Shown here one piece after another: positions 31,366-43,037 of a stretch of DNA of 64,000 nucleotides. The stretch's first letter is position 1, and each line of letters starts with the position of its first letter. The notes beneath the pieces were generated by a model. The model searched no databases. It worked only from the letters and a program-made list of their open reading frames with translations, and was not told the DNA's origin. Position numbers and translations under genes: made by a program. This stretch comes from Pseudomonas sp. Gutcm_11s (GTDB lineage: Bacteria; Pseudomonadota; Gammaproteobacteria; Pseudomonadales; Pseudomonadaceae), in assembly GCF_028649395.1 (NCBI RefSeq), contig NZ_JAQSUW010000014.1, positions 542,315 through 606,314 of the forward strand. Reading direction: 5' to 3'.

Positions 31366-32523
31366 TCAGGGGGCCTGGACTATGTGTTCGAGGGCAGCCG
31401 CTTGCTTGGCCATGTCCTTGTCGGTATCGGCGAAGCGCTCGGCGATCTCGCGGAAACGCTCGGCATTGGCCAGGAAGGCGTCGCAGATGTCCGGGTCGAA
31501 GTGCGAGCCGCGGCCGTCGCGGATGATGCCCACCGCCTGCTCGTGCGGCATGCCGGGCTTGTACACCCGCCGGCTGATCAGTGCGTCGTAGACGTCTGCC
31601 ACGGCCATCAGGCGGGCGCTGATCGGGATGTCGTCGGCCGCCAGCCCCTCCGGATAGCCGCTGCCGTCCCACTTTTCCTGGTGGCCGTAGGCGATCTCCT
31701 TGGCGAAGCGCAGGAAGTCGACGCCCACCCCCAACTGGTCCTCGGCGTGCTGGATGGCGTCGCGCCCCAGGGTGGTGTGGGTCTTCATGATCTCGAACTC
31801 TTCCGGCGTAAAGCGCCCCGGCTTGAGCAGGATGCGGTCGGGAATGCCGATCTTGCCGATGTCGTGCAGCGGCGCCGACTTGTACAGCAGCTTGATGGTT
31901 TCCTCGTCGAGGAAGTGGCGGAAGCGCGGATGCTCGCGCAGCAACTCGGCCAGCAGCCGCACGTAGTGCTGGGTGCGGCGGATGTGGTTGCCGGTCTCGT
32001 TGTCGCGGGTCTCGGCCAGCGAGGCCATGGCGTGGATGGTGACATCCTGGATGGCCATGACCTCGCGGGTCCGGCGCTGCACCTCCTGCTCCAGATAGTC
32101 GTTCTGGTCACGCAGGAAATCCGCCGCCGCCTTGACCTTGAGCTGGGTCTCGACCCGGGCCAGCACCACCGGCGGGCTGATCGGCTTGGTGATGTAGTCG
32201 GCGGCGCCCAGCTCCAGGCCGTGGATCTCGTCCTCGGTGGCCGCCATGGCGGTGAGGAAGATGATCGGGATGTCGCGGGTACGCACGTCCTGCTTGAGCT
32301 GCTCGGCCACTTCGTAGCCGGACAGGCCCGGCATCATGATGTCCAGCAGGATCAGGTCCGGCAGTGGATCGCCCTGGAGGATGCGCAGGGCCTTCTCGCC
32401 GCTGTTGGCGGCCTTGACCCGGTAGTGATCCTTGAGCAGATCGGCCATCAGCATCAGGTTGTCGACGGTGTCGTCGACCACCAGAACGGTGCTGGGTGGC
32501 GGAATGCTGTGCGCGCTATCCAT
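31366..32523 (-). CDS. Response regulator with HD-GYP domain (c-di-GMP phosphodiesterase)
   Basis: A 385-residue protein. The receiver (about 12-130) has VLVVDDTVDN, LILLDIMMPG and FLTAMA. The HD-GYP domain (about 165-360) has HDIGKIGIP near 219 and the GYP loop in DGSGYPEGL near 288, with the other metal residues in HTTLGRDAI and GHQEKWDG. All catalytic motifs are intact, so it should hydrolyse c-di-GMP when phosphorylated. The start at 32523 is supported by GGGGAG 9 bases upstream; a TTG seven codons earlier is an alternative. It is the first gene of the operon, and its output links the hybrid kinase to c-di-GMP levels (inference from order). Confidence 0.93.
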   Translation of the reverse strand: MDSAHSIPPPSTVLVVDDTVDNLMLMADLLKDHYRVKAANSGEKALRILQGDPLPDLILLDIMMPGLSGYEVAEQLKQDVRTRDIPIIFLTAMAATEDEIHGLELGAADYITKPISPPVVLARVETQLKVKAAADFLRDQNDYLEQEVQRRTREVMAIQDVTIHAMASLAETRDNETGNHIRRTQHYVRLLAELLREHPRFRHFLDEETIKLLYKSAPLHDIGKIGIPDRILLKPGRFTPEEFEIMKTHTTLGRDAIQHAEDQLGVGVDFLRFAKEIAYGHQEKWDGSGYPEGLAADDIPISARLMAVADVYDALISRRVYKPGMPHEQAVGIIRDGRGSHFDPDICDAFLANAERFREIAERFADTDKDMAKQAAALEHIVQAP

Positions 32524-32673
32524 GGATGCCGGCTCCCCTGCCAATCAAGGAGGGCCTCACCTGTGCCGCTCCGTTGCTGCAAGCGTAGCTAGGAAAATCT
32601 CCAGTCGCCGGCCGTTTCTGGCGACTAAATGAAGCCGGGAACGACGGCAGCGGGCGGGGTCAGCAGAAGGCAG

Positions 32674-33225
32674 CTACCGGCAGGCACAGGGCAGTGTCAT
32701 CGTCAGGTACGAGAAGCTGTGCCCATCGATCCTGAACATGTCCGGGACCTCGCCCACCCGGGTGAATCCCGCCTGCCCATAGAGCGCGACGGCAGCCTGA
32801 TTGGCGCCGAGTACCTGCAGATCGATCCACTCCAGCAAGCGCGTGGAGGCCGCCCACAGCTCGGCATGCTTGATCAGCGCAGCGCCCAGCCCCTGCCGAC
32901 GCACGCTGCGATGTACGCCCATGCCCAACAGGCAGCGATGCTGCGCATGGCGTTCGCTGTGCCCACGCAGATCGATATGCCCGAGGATCTGCCCTTCCAA
33001 CCCTCGCGCGACCCAGGCTCGGCGCCAGCCTTGCTCGCCAACCGGGATCGCCAAGCCGGCGAGAAATGCCGCCTTGCGCTCCTCCGGGAAAGACGAGGTG
33101 CCGCGTGAGAGCGGCTGGAAATAGCCAACCTCCGGCGTCCCGTTCTCGCCGAGATGGTCATTCAGATAGGTGATGAACGCGTTGAAGCCAGACGGCGAGA
33201 TGGACTCTATCGAGTATGTCTGCAT
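32674..33225 (-). CDS. GNAT-family N-acetyltransferase
   Basis: A 183-residue protein with a GNAT fold. The acetyl-CoA binding loop reads GMGVHRSVRRQGLGAALI (about 101-118), a good Q/RxxGxG/A motif, and the C-terminal half shows LQVLGANQAAVALYGQAGF, typical of motif B. The N-terminal third is less conserved. The substrate is unknown; ribosomal-protein or small-molecule acetylation are both possible. It is a lone gene upstream of the signalling operon on the same strand, 150 bases before it. No clear ribosome binding site or promoter was found. Confidence 0.82.
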   Translation of the reverse strand: MQTYSIESISPSGFNAFITYLNDHLGENGTPEVGYFQPLSRGTSSFPEERKAAFLAGLAIPVGEQGWRRAWVARGLEGQILGHIDLRGHSERHAQHRCLLGMGVHRSVRRQGLGAALIKHAELWAASTRLLEWIDLQVLGANQAAVALYGQAGFTRVGEVPDMFRIDGHSFSYLTMTLPCACR

Positions 33226-33487
33226 GAAGCGCGCTGCCGGTTGCCAGGGTCAGCGCAAGGCTCCTCCAGTCAGGTGCGGTGAGCAATAGCCTGCTTTTGA
33301 CAGCGAGACGCCACGCAAACAAAGCGTACCGATTGCGGCACAAATATCCCGGCGGCTAGCACCTTCAAACCCAGCGCAGCGGCTCGGATAGACGGCCCAA
33401 AAACCTGAACCGCCCCCTACCCCTCCAGTCCCATCCTGGGTAGGCGCCGCAATCGCGGCGCCAGCACTTTCGACACAGGAGGACGGC

Positions 33488-33901
33488 ATGAAGATCAACG
33501 AAATCATGACGCGCAACGTGCAGACCGTGCGCCCCGACGTGAGCATTCTCGAGGCTGCCGCGCTGATGGCGCGAATCGACAGCGGTGCGCTGCTGGTGGA
33601 GGAAAACGACCGCCTGGTGGGCATGCTCACCGACCGCGACATCGCCCTGCGCGCCGTGGCCCAGGGCCTCGGCAACGACACGCCGGTACACCAGATCATG
33701 AGCGGCAACGTCTGCTACTGCTTCGAGGACGAGGACGTCCAGCACGTGGCGCAGAACATGGCCGACATCCAGAAGCGCCGCCTGCCGGTGCTCAGCCGCG
33801 AGAAGCGCCTGATCGGCGTGGTGTCCCTCGGCAACATCGCCAGTGCCCGCAGCGACAAGAGCAGCGGCACCCTGCTGCGTGGCGTCGCCCAGGCCCATTG
33901 A
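33488..33901 (+). CDS. CBS-domain protein
   Basis: A 137-residue protein made of two tandem CBS domains (IMTRNVQTVRPDVSILEAAALM, cut short here to its recognisable start; then VHQIMSGNVCYCFEDEDVQ). Such pairs bind adenosine nucleotides and often act in stress responses. It starts with AGGAGGACGGC upstream, a strong ribosome site. It lies 31 bases before the zinc dehydrogenase, so the two probably form an operon. The role is unknown; co-location with catalase and SDR genes hints at general stress. Confidence 0.88.
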   Translation: MKINEIMTRNVQTVRPDVSILEAAALMARIDSGALLVEENDRLVGMLTDRDIALRAVAQGLGNDTPVHQIMSGNVCYCFEDEDVQHVAQNMADIQKRRLPVLSREKRLIGVVSLGNIASARSDKSSGTLLRGVAQAH

Positions 33902-33932
33902 GCCCGCGGGCACCCGCGAGACGGAGAACGAT

Positions 33933-35198
33933 ATGAAAGCCGTGGTATTCCATGACGTGGGCGACATCCGCCTCGACGACGTGCCCGAACCCACCCTGCA
34001 AGCCCCTACCGACGCCATCGTGCGCCTGACCGCCTCGGCCATCTGCGGCACCGACCTGCACTTCGTGCGTGGCACCGTCAGCGGCATGGCCAGTGGCACC
34101 ATCCTCGGCCACGAGGGCGTCGGCATCATCGAAGCCCTGGGTGAAGACGTGCGCAACCTGCAGGTCGGCGACCGGGTGGTGATCCCCTCGACCATCGCCT
34201 GCGGCAACTGCTCCTACTGCCGCGCCGGCTACTACGCCCAATGCGACGACGCCAATCCCAACGGCAAGGAGGCCGGCACGGCCTTCTATGGCGGCCCCTC
34301 GGCCACCGGCCCGTTCCACGGGCTGCAGGCGGAGAAAGCGCGCATTCCCTTCGCCCATATCGGCCTGGTGAAGCTGCCCAGCGAGATCAGCGACGACCAG
34401 GCGATCCTGCTGTCGGACATCTTCCCCACCGGCTACTTCGGCGCCGAGATGGCCGAGATAACCCCGGGCGATACCGTGGCGGTGTTCGGCTGCGGCCCGG
34501 TCGGCCAGTTCGCCATCGCCAGCGCCAAACTGCTGGGCGCGGCGCGGGTGTTCGCCATCGACCACCTCGAAGACCGCCTGCGCATGGCCCGCCAGCAAGG
34601 CGCGGAAGTGATCGATTTCGATCAGGAAGACCCGGTGCAGACCCTGCGCCGCCTGACCAATGGCATAGGCGTGGACCGCGCCATCGATGCCGTCGGCGTA
34701 GACGCCGAATGTTCCTGCCACGCCAGCGCGCAGCAGGTCAGCGCGTTCCGCGAGGAGATGGCGGCCGTCGCGCCCAAGACTCATCCGGACGGCGCCAACT
34801 GGCACCCCGGCACGGCGCCGAGTCAGGCGCTGCAGTGGGCGGTAGAGGCGCTGGACAAGGCCGGCACGCTGTCGATCATCGGCGTGTATCCGGTGCAGGC
34901 GCGGCACTTCCCCATCGGCACTGCCATGGGCAAGAACCTGACCATCAACATGGGCAATTGCCACCACCGCAAGTACATCCCGCGGCTGATCGACCTGGTA
35001 CTGGAACGGCGCATCGACCCGGCGAAGATCCTTACCCAGATCAAGCCGATGAACGACGCCATCGAGGCGTTCAAGGCCTTCGATCGCCGCGACCAGGGCT
35101 GGATCAAGGTCGAGCTGCACCCGCAGATGCACCTTGGCGTGGGCAGCGAGGAGCGCATCGAGGAAGAGCGCCTCGACCAAGCGCTCGGCAAGTCCTGA
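33933..35198 (+). CDS. Zinc-dependent alcohol/formaldehyde dehydrogenase-like protein
   Basis: A 421-residue medium-chain dehydrogenase. Catalytic zinc ligands appear in ICGTDLHF and GHEGVG, and the structural zinc cysteines in ACGNCSYCRAGYYAQC. The Rossmann motif is VFGCGPVGQFA (about 186-196). The long insert after the nucleotide domain and the overall length resemble glutathione-independent formaldehyde dehydrogenase relatives, but the physiological substrate cannot be told. The start at 33933 has ACGGAGAACG upstream and begins MKAVVFHDVGDIRL. It follows the CBS gene closely and ends before a hairpin shared with the convergent SDR gene. Confidence 0.9.
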   Translation: MKAVVFHDVGDIRLDDVPEPTLQAPTDAIVRLTASAICGTDLHFVRGTVSGMASGTILGHEGVGIIEALGEDVRNLQVGDRVVIPSTIACGNCSYCRAGYYAQCDDANPNGKEAGTAFYGGPSATGPFHGLQAEKARIPFAHIGLVKLPSEISDDQAILLSDIFPTGYFGAEMAEITPGDTVAVFGCGPVGQFAIASAKLLGAARVFAIDHLEDRLRMARQQGAEVIDFDQEDPVQTLRRLTNGIGVDRAIDAVGVDAECSCHASAQQVSAFREEMAAVAPKTHPDGANWHPGTAPSQALQWAVEALDKAGTLSIIGVYPVQARHFPIGTAMGKNLTINMGNCHHRKYIPRLIDLVLERRIDPAKILTQIKPMNDAIEAFKAFDRRDQGWIKVELHPQMHLGVGSEERIEEERLDQALGKS

Positions 35199-35219
35199 AT
35201 CCCCGTTCCTGAAACGCAG

Positions 35220-35241
35220 GCCAGCCCTTCAGCGGGCTGGC
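35220..35241. terminator. Bidirectional hairpin between the dehydrogenase and SDR genes
   Basis: GCCAGCCC (35220-35227) pairs with GGGCTGGC (35234-35241), loop TTCAGC. It lies between convergent genes. Confidence 0.7.
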
Positions 35242-35250
35242 TGCCCTCCT

Positions 35251-36108
35251 TCAGCCGTTCACCACCGAGCCACCATTCACGTGGAGCACCTGGCCGCTGA
35301 CATAGGAGGCGTCGTTGCTGGCCAGGTAGACGAATGCCGGCGCTACCTCTGCCGGCTGGCCGGGGCGCTGCATCGGAGTTTCCGAGCCGAAGGTGGCAAC
35401 CTTCTTCGCCGGGAAGGTCGAGGCGATCAGCGGCGTCCAGATGGGGCCGGGCGCCACGGCATTCACACGGATGCCCCGCTTGGCCAGGTTCAGCGCCAGC
35501 GAGCGGGTGAAGGTGGTCACCGCCCCCTTGGTGGACGAATAGTCCAGCAGCATGGCGTTGCCCTTGTAGGCGGTGATCGAGGTGGTGTTGATGATCGACG
35601 CCCCCTGCTTCAGGTACGGCAGCGCGACCTTGGTCAGCTGGAACATGGCGAAGATGTTGGTGCGGAAGGTCTGCTCCCACTGCGCCTCGCTGATGTCTTC
35701 CAGCTCCGGCTGCGGGTGCTGCTCACCGGCGTTGTTGACCAGGATGTCGATATGCCCCCAGCGGGCAATCGTCTCGTCGATGATGCGCCGGCAATACCCC
35801 GCGTCGGCCACGTCGCCGGCCAGCAGCAGAACCTGGCGGCCGCGTTTCTCGATTTCCGCCTGGGTGTGGCGGGCGTCCTCATGGCGGTCGAGGTAGAGCA
35901 GGACGATGTCGCAGCCCTCCTCGGCGAAGTGCACAGCAACCGCCCGACCGATGCCACTGTCGGCACCGCTGATGATCGCCACCTTGCCTTCCAGCTTCCC
36001 GGCGGCGCGGTAGTGCGCGTTGATGTAGATCGGCGGCGGCTCCATCTGCTCCTCGCTGCCGTGGGGAATGTCCTGGTGCTGCGGTGGCAGCGTCTGTCTG
36101 TCGTTCAT
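35251..36108 (-). CDS. SDR-family oxidoreductase
   Basis: A 285-residue short-chain dehydrogenase. The cofactor loop is ISGADSGIGRAVA near 46-58 and the catalytic triad is visible as TTSITAYKG (Ser), then YSSTKGA (Tyr and Lys). NNAGEQH is the NNAG motif. The extended N-terminus with PPQHQD and MEPPP is typical of the YhxD/YghA-like general-stress SDR group. The start at 36108 is chosen because GGAG lies 8 bases upstream; a TTG eight codons earlier is unlikely. It is downstream of katE on the same strand, with 216 bases between them. Confidence 0.92.
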   Translation of the reverse strand: MNDRQTLPPQHQDIPHGSEEQMEPPPIYINAHYRAAGKLEGKVAIISGADSGIGRAVAVHFAEEGCDIVLLYLDRHEDARHTQAEIEKRGRQVLLLAGDVADAGYCRRIIDETIARWGHIDILVNNAGEQHPQPELEDISEAQWEQTFRTNIFAMFQLTKVALPYLKQGASIINTTSITAYKGNAMLLDYSSTKGAVTTFTRSLALNLAKRGIRVNAVAPGPIWTPLIASTFPAKKVATFGSETPMQRPGQPAEVAPAFVYLASNDASYVSGQVLHVNGGSVVNG

Positions 36109-36293
36109 CTGGTGTTTCTCCAAATGGCTCAAGGGAGTACGGCGCCATGCCGGGCGGGTTTCGCGTTGCCGGCTGGCCTGTCCAGGCGCCTCTTCACTGG
36201 TGAGGAAGCGATGCGCTGCGTCGAGCGCCTTATCAGTCAGTCGACCGCCACCCGGCGCAGAAGGTTTTACTCGGTCGCCGGCCGGTAGATGCC

Positions 36294-36316
36294 GCCCGCG
36301 CCGCGCAGGCGCGGGC
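36294..36316 (-). terminator. GC-rich hairpin after katE
   Basis: GCCCGCGC (36294-36301) pairs with GCGCGGGC (36309-36316), immediately after the katE stop. No T-run follows. Confidence 0.5.
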
Positions 36317-36324
36317 AGGCTCGA

Positions 36325-38451
36325 TCAGGCCGGAATGGCCTTGGCCTTAGGCTCACGCGCCCAGACCCGGTGCTGGGCCATGGCCTTGACCAGCTTGCTG
36401 CACAGGTCGGACGCCTTGGCCGCCGTAAGCAACCCCTCGTCCGCCTCCAGCCGCAGCAGCTTGGCCAGGTCGCCCGCATCACCGCACAGGGCGATGGCCT
36501 TGAGGTGCTTGTAGGCCTCCAGCAGGTAATGCAGCGCGGCGCCGTTTGCCTGCAGGGCCTTGGCCACTCCGCCCGGTACGAACACCGCGTCCAGGGCGAT
36601 GGAAGGCAGGCCGTCGAAGGTGGCATCCGGCAGCAGGGTGTTGCCGTCGCTGGTCTTCACCGCCGCAGAGGTCGGGCCGATCAGCTTGGTGGTCGCGCCC
36701 TCGCCGGTGAGCACGCCGATGATGTGGCTGATGTCGTCGGCATTAGCGCCCTCGGCCAGCAGGATCGCCACCTTGCGCGAGCGGATGTTGCCCGACAGCA
36801 GATTGGCCTGGCTCAGCGCCGGCGACGCCTGCAACGAGCTCTGCGCGGGCGCAACGGTACCGGCGCTCGGTGCCGGCAAGCCGAGGTTCTCCGCCACTCG
36901 CGAGGCCAGCGTCAGGTCGATATTGGCGAGTATCTGGTTGAGCTCGCGCTCGCGGATCTCGCGACTCTCCACCTTGCCCAGCTCGAAGCTGTAGGCGGCG
37001 ATCATGTGTTCCTGCTCGTGCGCCGCCATGCTGTTCCAGAACAGCCGCGCCTGGGAGAAGTGATCGGCGAAGGAGTCGGCACGCTTGCGCAGCTTCACCC
37101 CGCTCATCGGCTCCGGATACGAGGCGAAGCCTCCGCCGCTGGCGGCCTCCGGCGTCTCCCTGGGCCAGCCGCCATCGATGGAGTTGGGCTCGTAGGCCGC
37201 CCTGCCCTTGTTGATGGTCTGCCGGTGCGGTGCGTCGCGCTGGTTGTTGTGGAACGGGCATAGCGGCCGGTTGATCGGCAGCTCGTTGAAGTTCGGCCCG
37301 CCCAGGCGCAACAGCTGGGTGTCGGTGTAGGAGAACAGCCGGCCCTGCAACAGCGGGTCGTTGCTGAAGTCGATGCCGGGCACTACATGGCCGATGTGGA
37401 AGGCGGCCTGCTCGGTCTCGGCGAAGAAGTTGTCCGGGTTGCGGTTGAGCACCATCTTGCCGACAAGCTGCACCGGCACCAGCTCCTCGGGTACCAGCTT
37501 GGTCGGGTCGAGCAGGTCGAAGTCGAACTTGTGCTCGTCCTCCTCGGGGATCACCTGCAGGCCCAGCTCCCACTCCGGGTAGTCGCCGCTCTCGATGTCC
37601 TCCCACAGCTGCCGGCGGTTGAAGTCCGGGTCCTTGCCGGCCAGCTTCTGCGCCTCGTCCCACACCAGCGAGTAGGTGCCGGACAGCGGCCGCCAATGGA
37701 ATTTGACGAACACGCTGCGCCCCTCGGCGTTGATCAGGCGGAAGGTATGTACGCCGAAACCCTGCATGGCCCGGTAGGCCACCGGGATGCCGCGATCGGA
37801 CATGGCCCACTGCACCATGTGCGCAGACTCCGGCTGCAGCGAGACGAAGTCCCAGAAGGTGTCGTGGGCGGATCCGCCGGTGGGGATCTCGTTGTGCGGC
37901 TCGGGCTTCACCGCATGGACGAAGTCGGGGAACTTGATCGCGTCCTGGATGAAGAACACCGGCATGTTGTTGCCGACCAGGTCGAAGTTGCCCTCGTCGG
38001 TATAGAACTTGGTGGCGAAGCCGCGCACATCGCGCACCGTGTCCGCTGAGCCGCGCGGGCCCTGCACGGTGGAAAAGCGCACGAACACCGGCGTCTGTTT
38101 CTCGGGGTGGTTGAGGAAGTCGGCCTTGGTGATCTCGCTCAAGGGCTCGTAGACCTGGAAATAGCCGTGGGCCGCCGCGCCGCGGGCGTGTACCACACGC
38201 TCGGGAATACGCTCGTGGTCGAAGTGGGTGATCTTCTCGCGCATCAGGAAGTCTTCCAGCAGCGAGGGGCCCCGCTCGCCGGCCTTCAGCGTGTTCTGGT
38301 TGTCCGCGACCCTGACCCCGGTGTTGGAAGTCAGGGCCTCATCGGTGGCGTCTTGGCGCCAGGTTTCGAGCTGCTCCAGCTTGGCATTGCTGTTGCCGCG
38401 ATCGGTGGTATCGGTGCCCGCTGCCTGGCTGGGGCGCTGCTTGGCTGACAT
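36325..38451 (-). CDS. katE: Large-subunit catalase HPII (KatE type)
   Basis: A 708-residue clade 2 catalase that removes hydrogen peroxide in the cytoplasm. The catalytic histidine is His88 in [11 protein letters not shown], the distal asparagine is in [10 protein letters not shown] (near 161), and the proximal heme tyrosine is in RLFSYTDTQ (near 375). The extra C-terminal domain (about 555-700) has the flavodoxin/DJ-1-like fold of HPII ([15 protein letters not shown], later [11 protein letters not shown]). The length is slightly below E. coli KatE. The promoter region is shared with the divergent hybrid kinase at 38756 and contains a strong hairpin at 38522-38548. Confidence 0.97.
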   Translation of the reverse strand: MSAKQRPSQAAGTDTTDRGNSNAKLEQLETWRQDATDEALTSNTGVRVADNQNTLKAGERGPSLLEDFLMREKITHFDHERIPERVVHARGAAAHGYFQVYEPLSEITKADFLNHPEKQTPVFVRFSTVQGPRGSADTVRDVRGFATKFYTDEGNFDLVGNNMPVFFIQDAIKFPDFVHAVKPEPHNEIPTGGSAHDTFWDFVSLQPESAHMVQWAMSDRGIPVAYRAMQGFGVHTFRLINAEGRSVFVKFHWRPLSGTYSLVWDEAQKLAGKDPDFNRRQLWEDIESGDYPEWELGLQVIPEEDEHKFDFDLLDPTKLVPEELVPVQLVGKMVLNRNPDNFFAETEQAAFHIGHVVPGIDFSNDPLLQGRLFSYTDTQLLRLGGPNFNELPINRPLCPFHNNQRDAPHRQTINKGRAAYEPNSIDGGWPRETPEAASGGGFASYPEPMSGVKLRKRADSFADHFSQARLFWNSMAAHEQEHMIAAYSFELGKVESREIRERELNQILANIDLTLASRVAENLGLPAPSAGTVAPAQSSLQASPALSQANLLSGNIRSRKVAILLAEGANADDISHIIGVLTGEGATTKLIGPTSAAVKTSDGNTLLPDATFDGLPSIALDAVFVPGGVAKALQANGAALHYLLEAYKHLKAIALCGDAGDLAKLLRLEADEGLLTAAKASDLCSKLVKAMAQHRVWAREPKAKAIPA

Positions 38452-38755
38452 GGTTTTTTCTCCTCATGGCTGAACTGGCTACCTAGTTCTGAGGAGGGTG
38501 TGCGGCGGAGGTTCTAGCGATTTTCGCCAGCGTTGCGCTGCAGCGAAACCGCGCTACAAGGCCCATGCGCAGCGGCTCCGAACGCCTTCAACGACTCGCG
38601 AATATGTGAAACTTCCTCTGGTTGGCGAGCCTGCTGCCGCAATGGCCGATAGCTCAATCCAGGCGGCACATCATCATTTCGATGGAACGCAAGGCACTCC
38701 TGCGCTTTCCTATCGGGTGACCTAGGATTTTCAGCGCCGTCATCTGAGCGAAGAC
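38452..38755. other. Divergent katE / hybrid-kinase intergenic region
   Basis: 304 bp without a supported gene. It contains a strong hairpin at 38522-38548 (TTTCGC-CAGCG, loop TTG, CGCTG-CA-GCGAAA) about 75 bases upstream of katE. The katE ribosome site (GAGGAG) is clear. I could not assign a confident promoter for either direction. Confidence 0.5.
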
Positions 38756-41338
<2,583 letters not shown>

Positions 41339-41377
41339 GCGGCGCTTGCCCTTCGGCGCATTGCCTGGCCGGGCAGC

Positions 41378-41743
41378 TTAGCGCTCGCTCAGCACCGTCG
41401 CGGCCTCGCTCGGCGCCCCCGCCAGGAGTTTGAGCAGAACTCCCTCATACAGCGGCCCCAGGGGATTCAGCAGAAGCACGCTGCGCCGCAGAATGCTGCG
41501 CCGGTCCTGGGTGTAGAGGTACGACTTCGACCTGAAATGCCCCAGCGCCATCCGGCATGCCCGCTCCGCCTCGTTGGGCAGCATGTCGATTTCGGGCGAT
41601 GGGTAGTACACGGCCTGAGTGGTCTCGTTGAGGATCACGTTGACTAGCAGAATCCTGCGCTGATGCAGCAGCACATCCAGAAAAAGCGAAAGCTCCGGCT
41701 GTACGAGCGGAACCTCGTACCGCTCGCGGGTGAGCGATTTCAT
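41378..41743 (-). CDS. Hypothetical protein
   Basis: A 121-residue frame starting MKSLTRERYEVPLVQPELSL. I recognise no family. It has no signal peptide; two short hydrophobic stretches (FLDVLLHQRRILLVNVIL, and a late LLNPLGPLYEGVLL) could be buried strands rather than membrane helices. It is convergent with the hybrid kinase, with only 39 bases between the stop codons, and the ribosome site is weak. The GC content at third positions is compatible with a real gene but not conclusive, so it may be a spurious frame. Confidence 0.45.
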   Translation of the reverse strand: MKSLTRERYEVPLVQPELSLFLDVLLHQRRILLVNVILNETTQAVYYPSPEIDMLPNEAERACRMALGHFRSKSYLYTQDRRSILRRSVLLLNPLGPLYEGVLLKLLAGAPSEAATVLSER

Positions 41744-42058
41744 GGGAATACCGTTCTAAGTGCGAGCGACCCTTCGTTGGGCTGCTCCGGTGGGTGAACC
41801 ACGTTCTTAGTCAGGTCTTCAGCTGGAGAGCGACGTTGCTGTGCTAGCTGAACAATCTAGAAACTGGGCGGGAATGTGGAAGCGACTGGCATGAGTCTAG
41901 CCTTCCCCTTCAGGTTGTACGCCCCAATGGCGCCTCCGTCCATGAACATCTGCTGAAACCTGCGGTCTGCAGCGCGCAGCGAGACGGCTCCCAGCCTGCC
42001 GCCAGATCAGTACAGATGCCGCCTCGCCCACACAGCCGCTGCGCCTTTCGACCATTCG
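41744..42058. other. Intergenic region without a recognised element
   Basis: 315 bp between the hypothetical gene and the EamA exporter gene. It is moderately less GC-rich than its neighbours. I see no repeat, terminator-like hairpin with a T-run, or supported gene. Confidence 0.4.
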
Positions 42059-42955
42059 TCACTGCGAGAACTTCTTCGCCCCGACGACGCAAAGGATCAC
42101 GCCGACCGTCACGCCCAGCATCCCGCTGCTCACGCTCTCGTGCAGCAGGGTCGCGGCCAGCGCGAGGCCGAAGAACGGCTGCAGCAGCTGCAGTTGCCCC
42201 ACCGCAGCAATGCCGCCCTGGACCAGGCCGCGGTACCAGAACACGAAGCCGATCAGCATGCTGAACAAGGAGACGTATGCCAGGCCGAGCCAGGCAGGGG
42301 CCGAGATGCCCGAGAAGCTTGCCGGCATCTGGTACAGCGCCAGCGCAGCCATGGCCGGCAGCGACAGCACCAGAGCCCAGGAAATCACCTGCCAGCCGCC
42401 AAGCACCTTCGACAGCTTGGCCCCCTCGGCGTACCCCAGCCCGCAAACCACTATCGCCAGCAGCATCAGCACATCGCCCTGGGGCGATGCCGTCAGGCCC
42501 TGAGAGACGGCAAAGCCGACGACCAGCAGGCTGCCGAGGATGGAGAAAATCCAGAAGGCCAGACGCGGCCGCTCACCACCGCGCAGTACACCAAAAGCCG
42601 CGGTGGCGAGAGGCAGCAGGCCGAGGAAGACGATGGAGTGGGCGGAGGTTACGTACTGCAGTGCCATCGCCGTTAGCAGCGGGAAACCGACCACCACCCC
42701 CAGCGCCACCACGGCCAACGGAATGATCTGGCCATGGGTCGGGCGTTTCTCTCTGAACAGCAGGAGCAGAGCCAGCCCCAGCAGGCCGGCAATGGTCGCG
42801 CGCGCGACCGTCAGGAAGAGCGGATCGAACTCCATGACCGCGACTCGGGTAGCCGGCAGCGAACCACTGAAGATCAGCACGCCGATGAGTCCGTTGAGCC
42901 AGCCACTGGCGCTCTTGTCACCGACCTGACCGGATAAGTTGCTTGTGCCGCTCAC
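42059..42955 (-). CDS. EamA/DMT-family exporter
   Basis: A 298-residue inner-membrane protein with ten hydrophobic segments in two EamA repeats (begins about 20: LNGLIGVLIFSGSLPATRVAV; second repeat near 150). It belongs to the drug/metabolite transporter superfamily, which often exports amino acids or related metabolites. The start is a GTG at 42955 with GAGG 8 bases upstream. It is divergent from a MocR-type regulator 82 bases away, an arrangement typical of a regulator controlling its exporter. The substrate is unknown. Confidence 0.9.
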   Translation of the reverse strand: MSGTSNLSGQVGDKSASGWLNGLIGVLIFSGSLPATRVAVMEFDPLFLTVARATIAGLLGLALLLLFREKRPTHGQIIPLAVVALGVVVGFPLLTAMALQYVTSAHSIVFLGLLPLATAAFGVLRGGERPRLAFWIFSILGSLLVVGFAVSQGLTASPQGDVLMLLAIVVCGLGYAEGAKLSKVLGGWQVISWALVLSLPAMAALALYQMPASFSGISAPAWLGLAYVSLFSMLIGFVFWYRGLVQGGIAAVGQLQLLQPFFGLALAATLLHESVSSGMLGVTVGVILCVVGAKKFSQ

Positions 42956-43037
42956 GGTGCGTACCTCGCTGCTGGGGTGAAAGCAGCGTAGGATCCGGCC
43001 AGCGATACAATCAAAAAATTGTACTGGATACGCTCCC

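Noticed and set aside
41910..42446. A 178-codon minus-strand frame overlapping the end of the EamA gene
   Set aside because: It overlaps a well-supported exporter gene in another frame and has an Arg/Gly-rich shadow composition.
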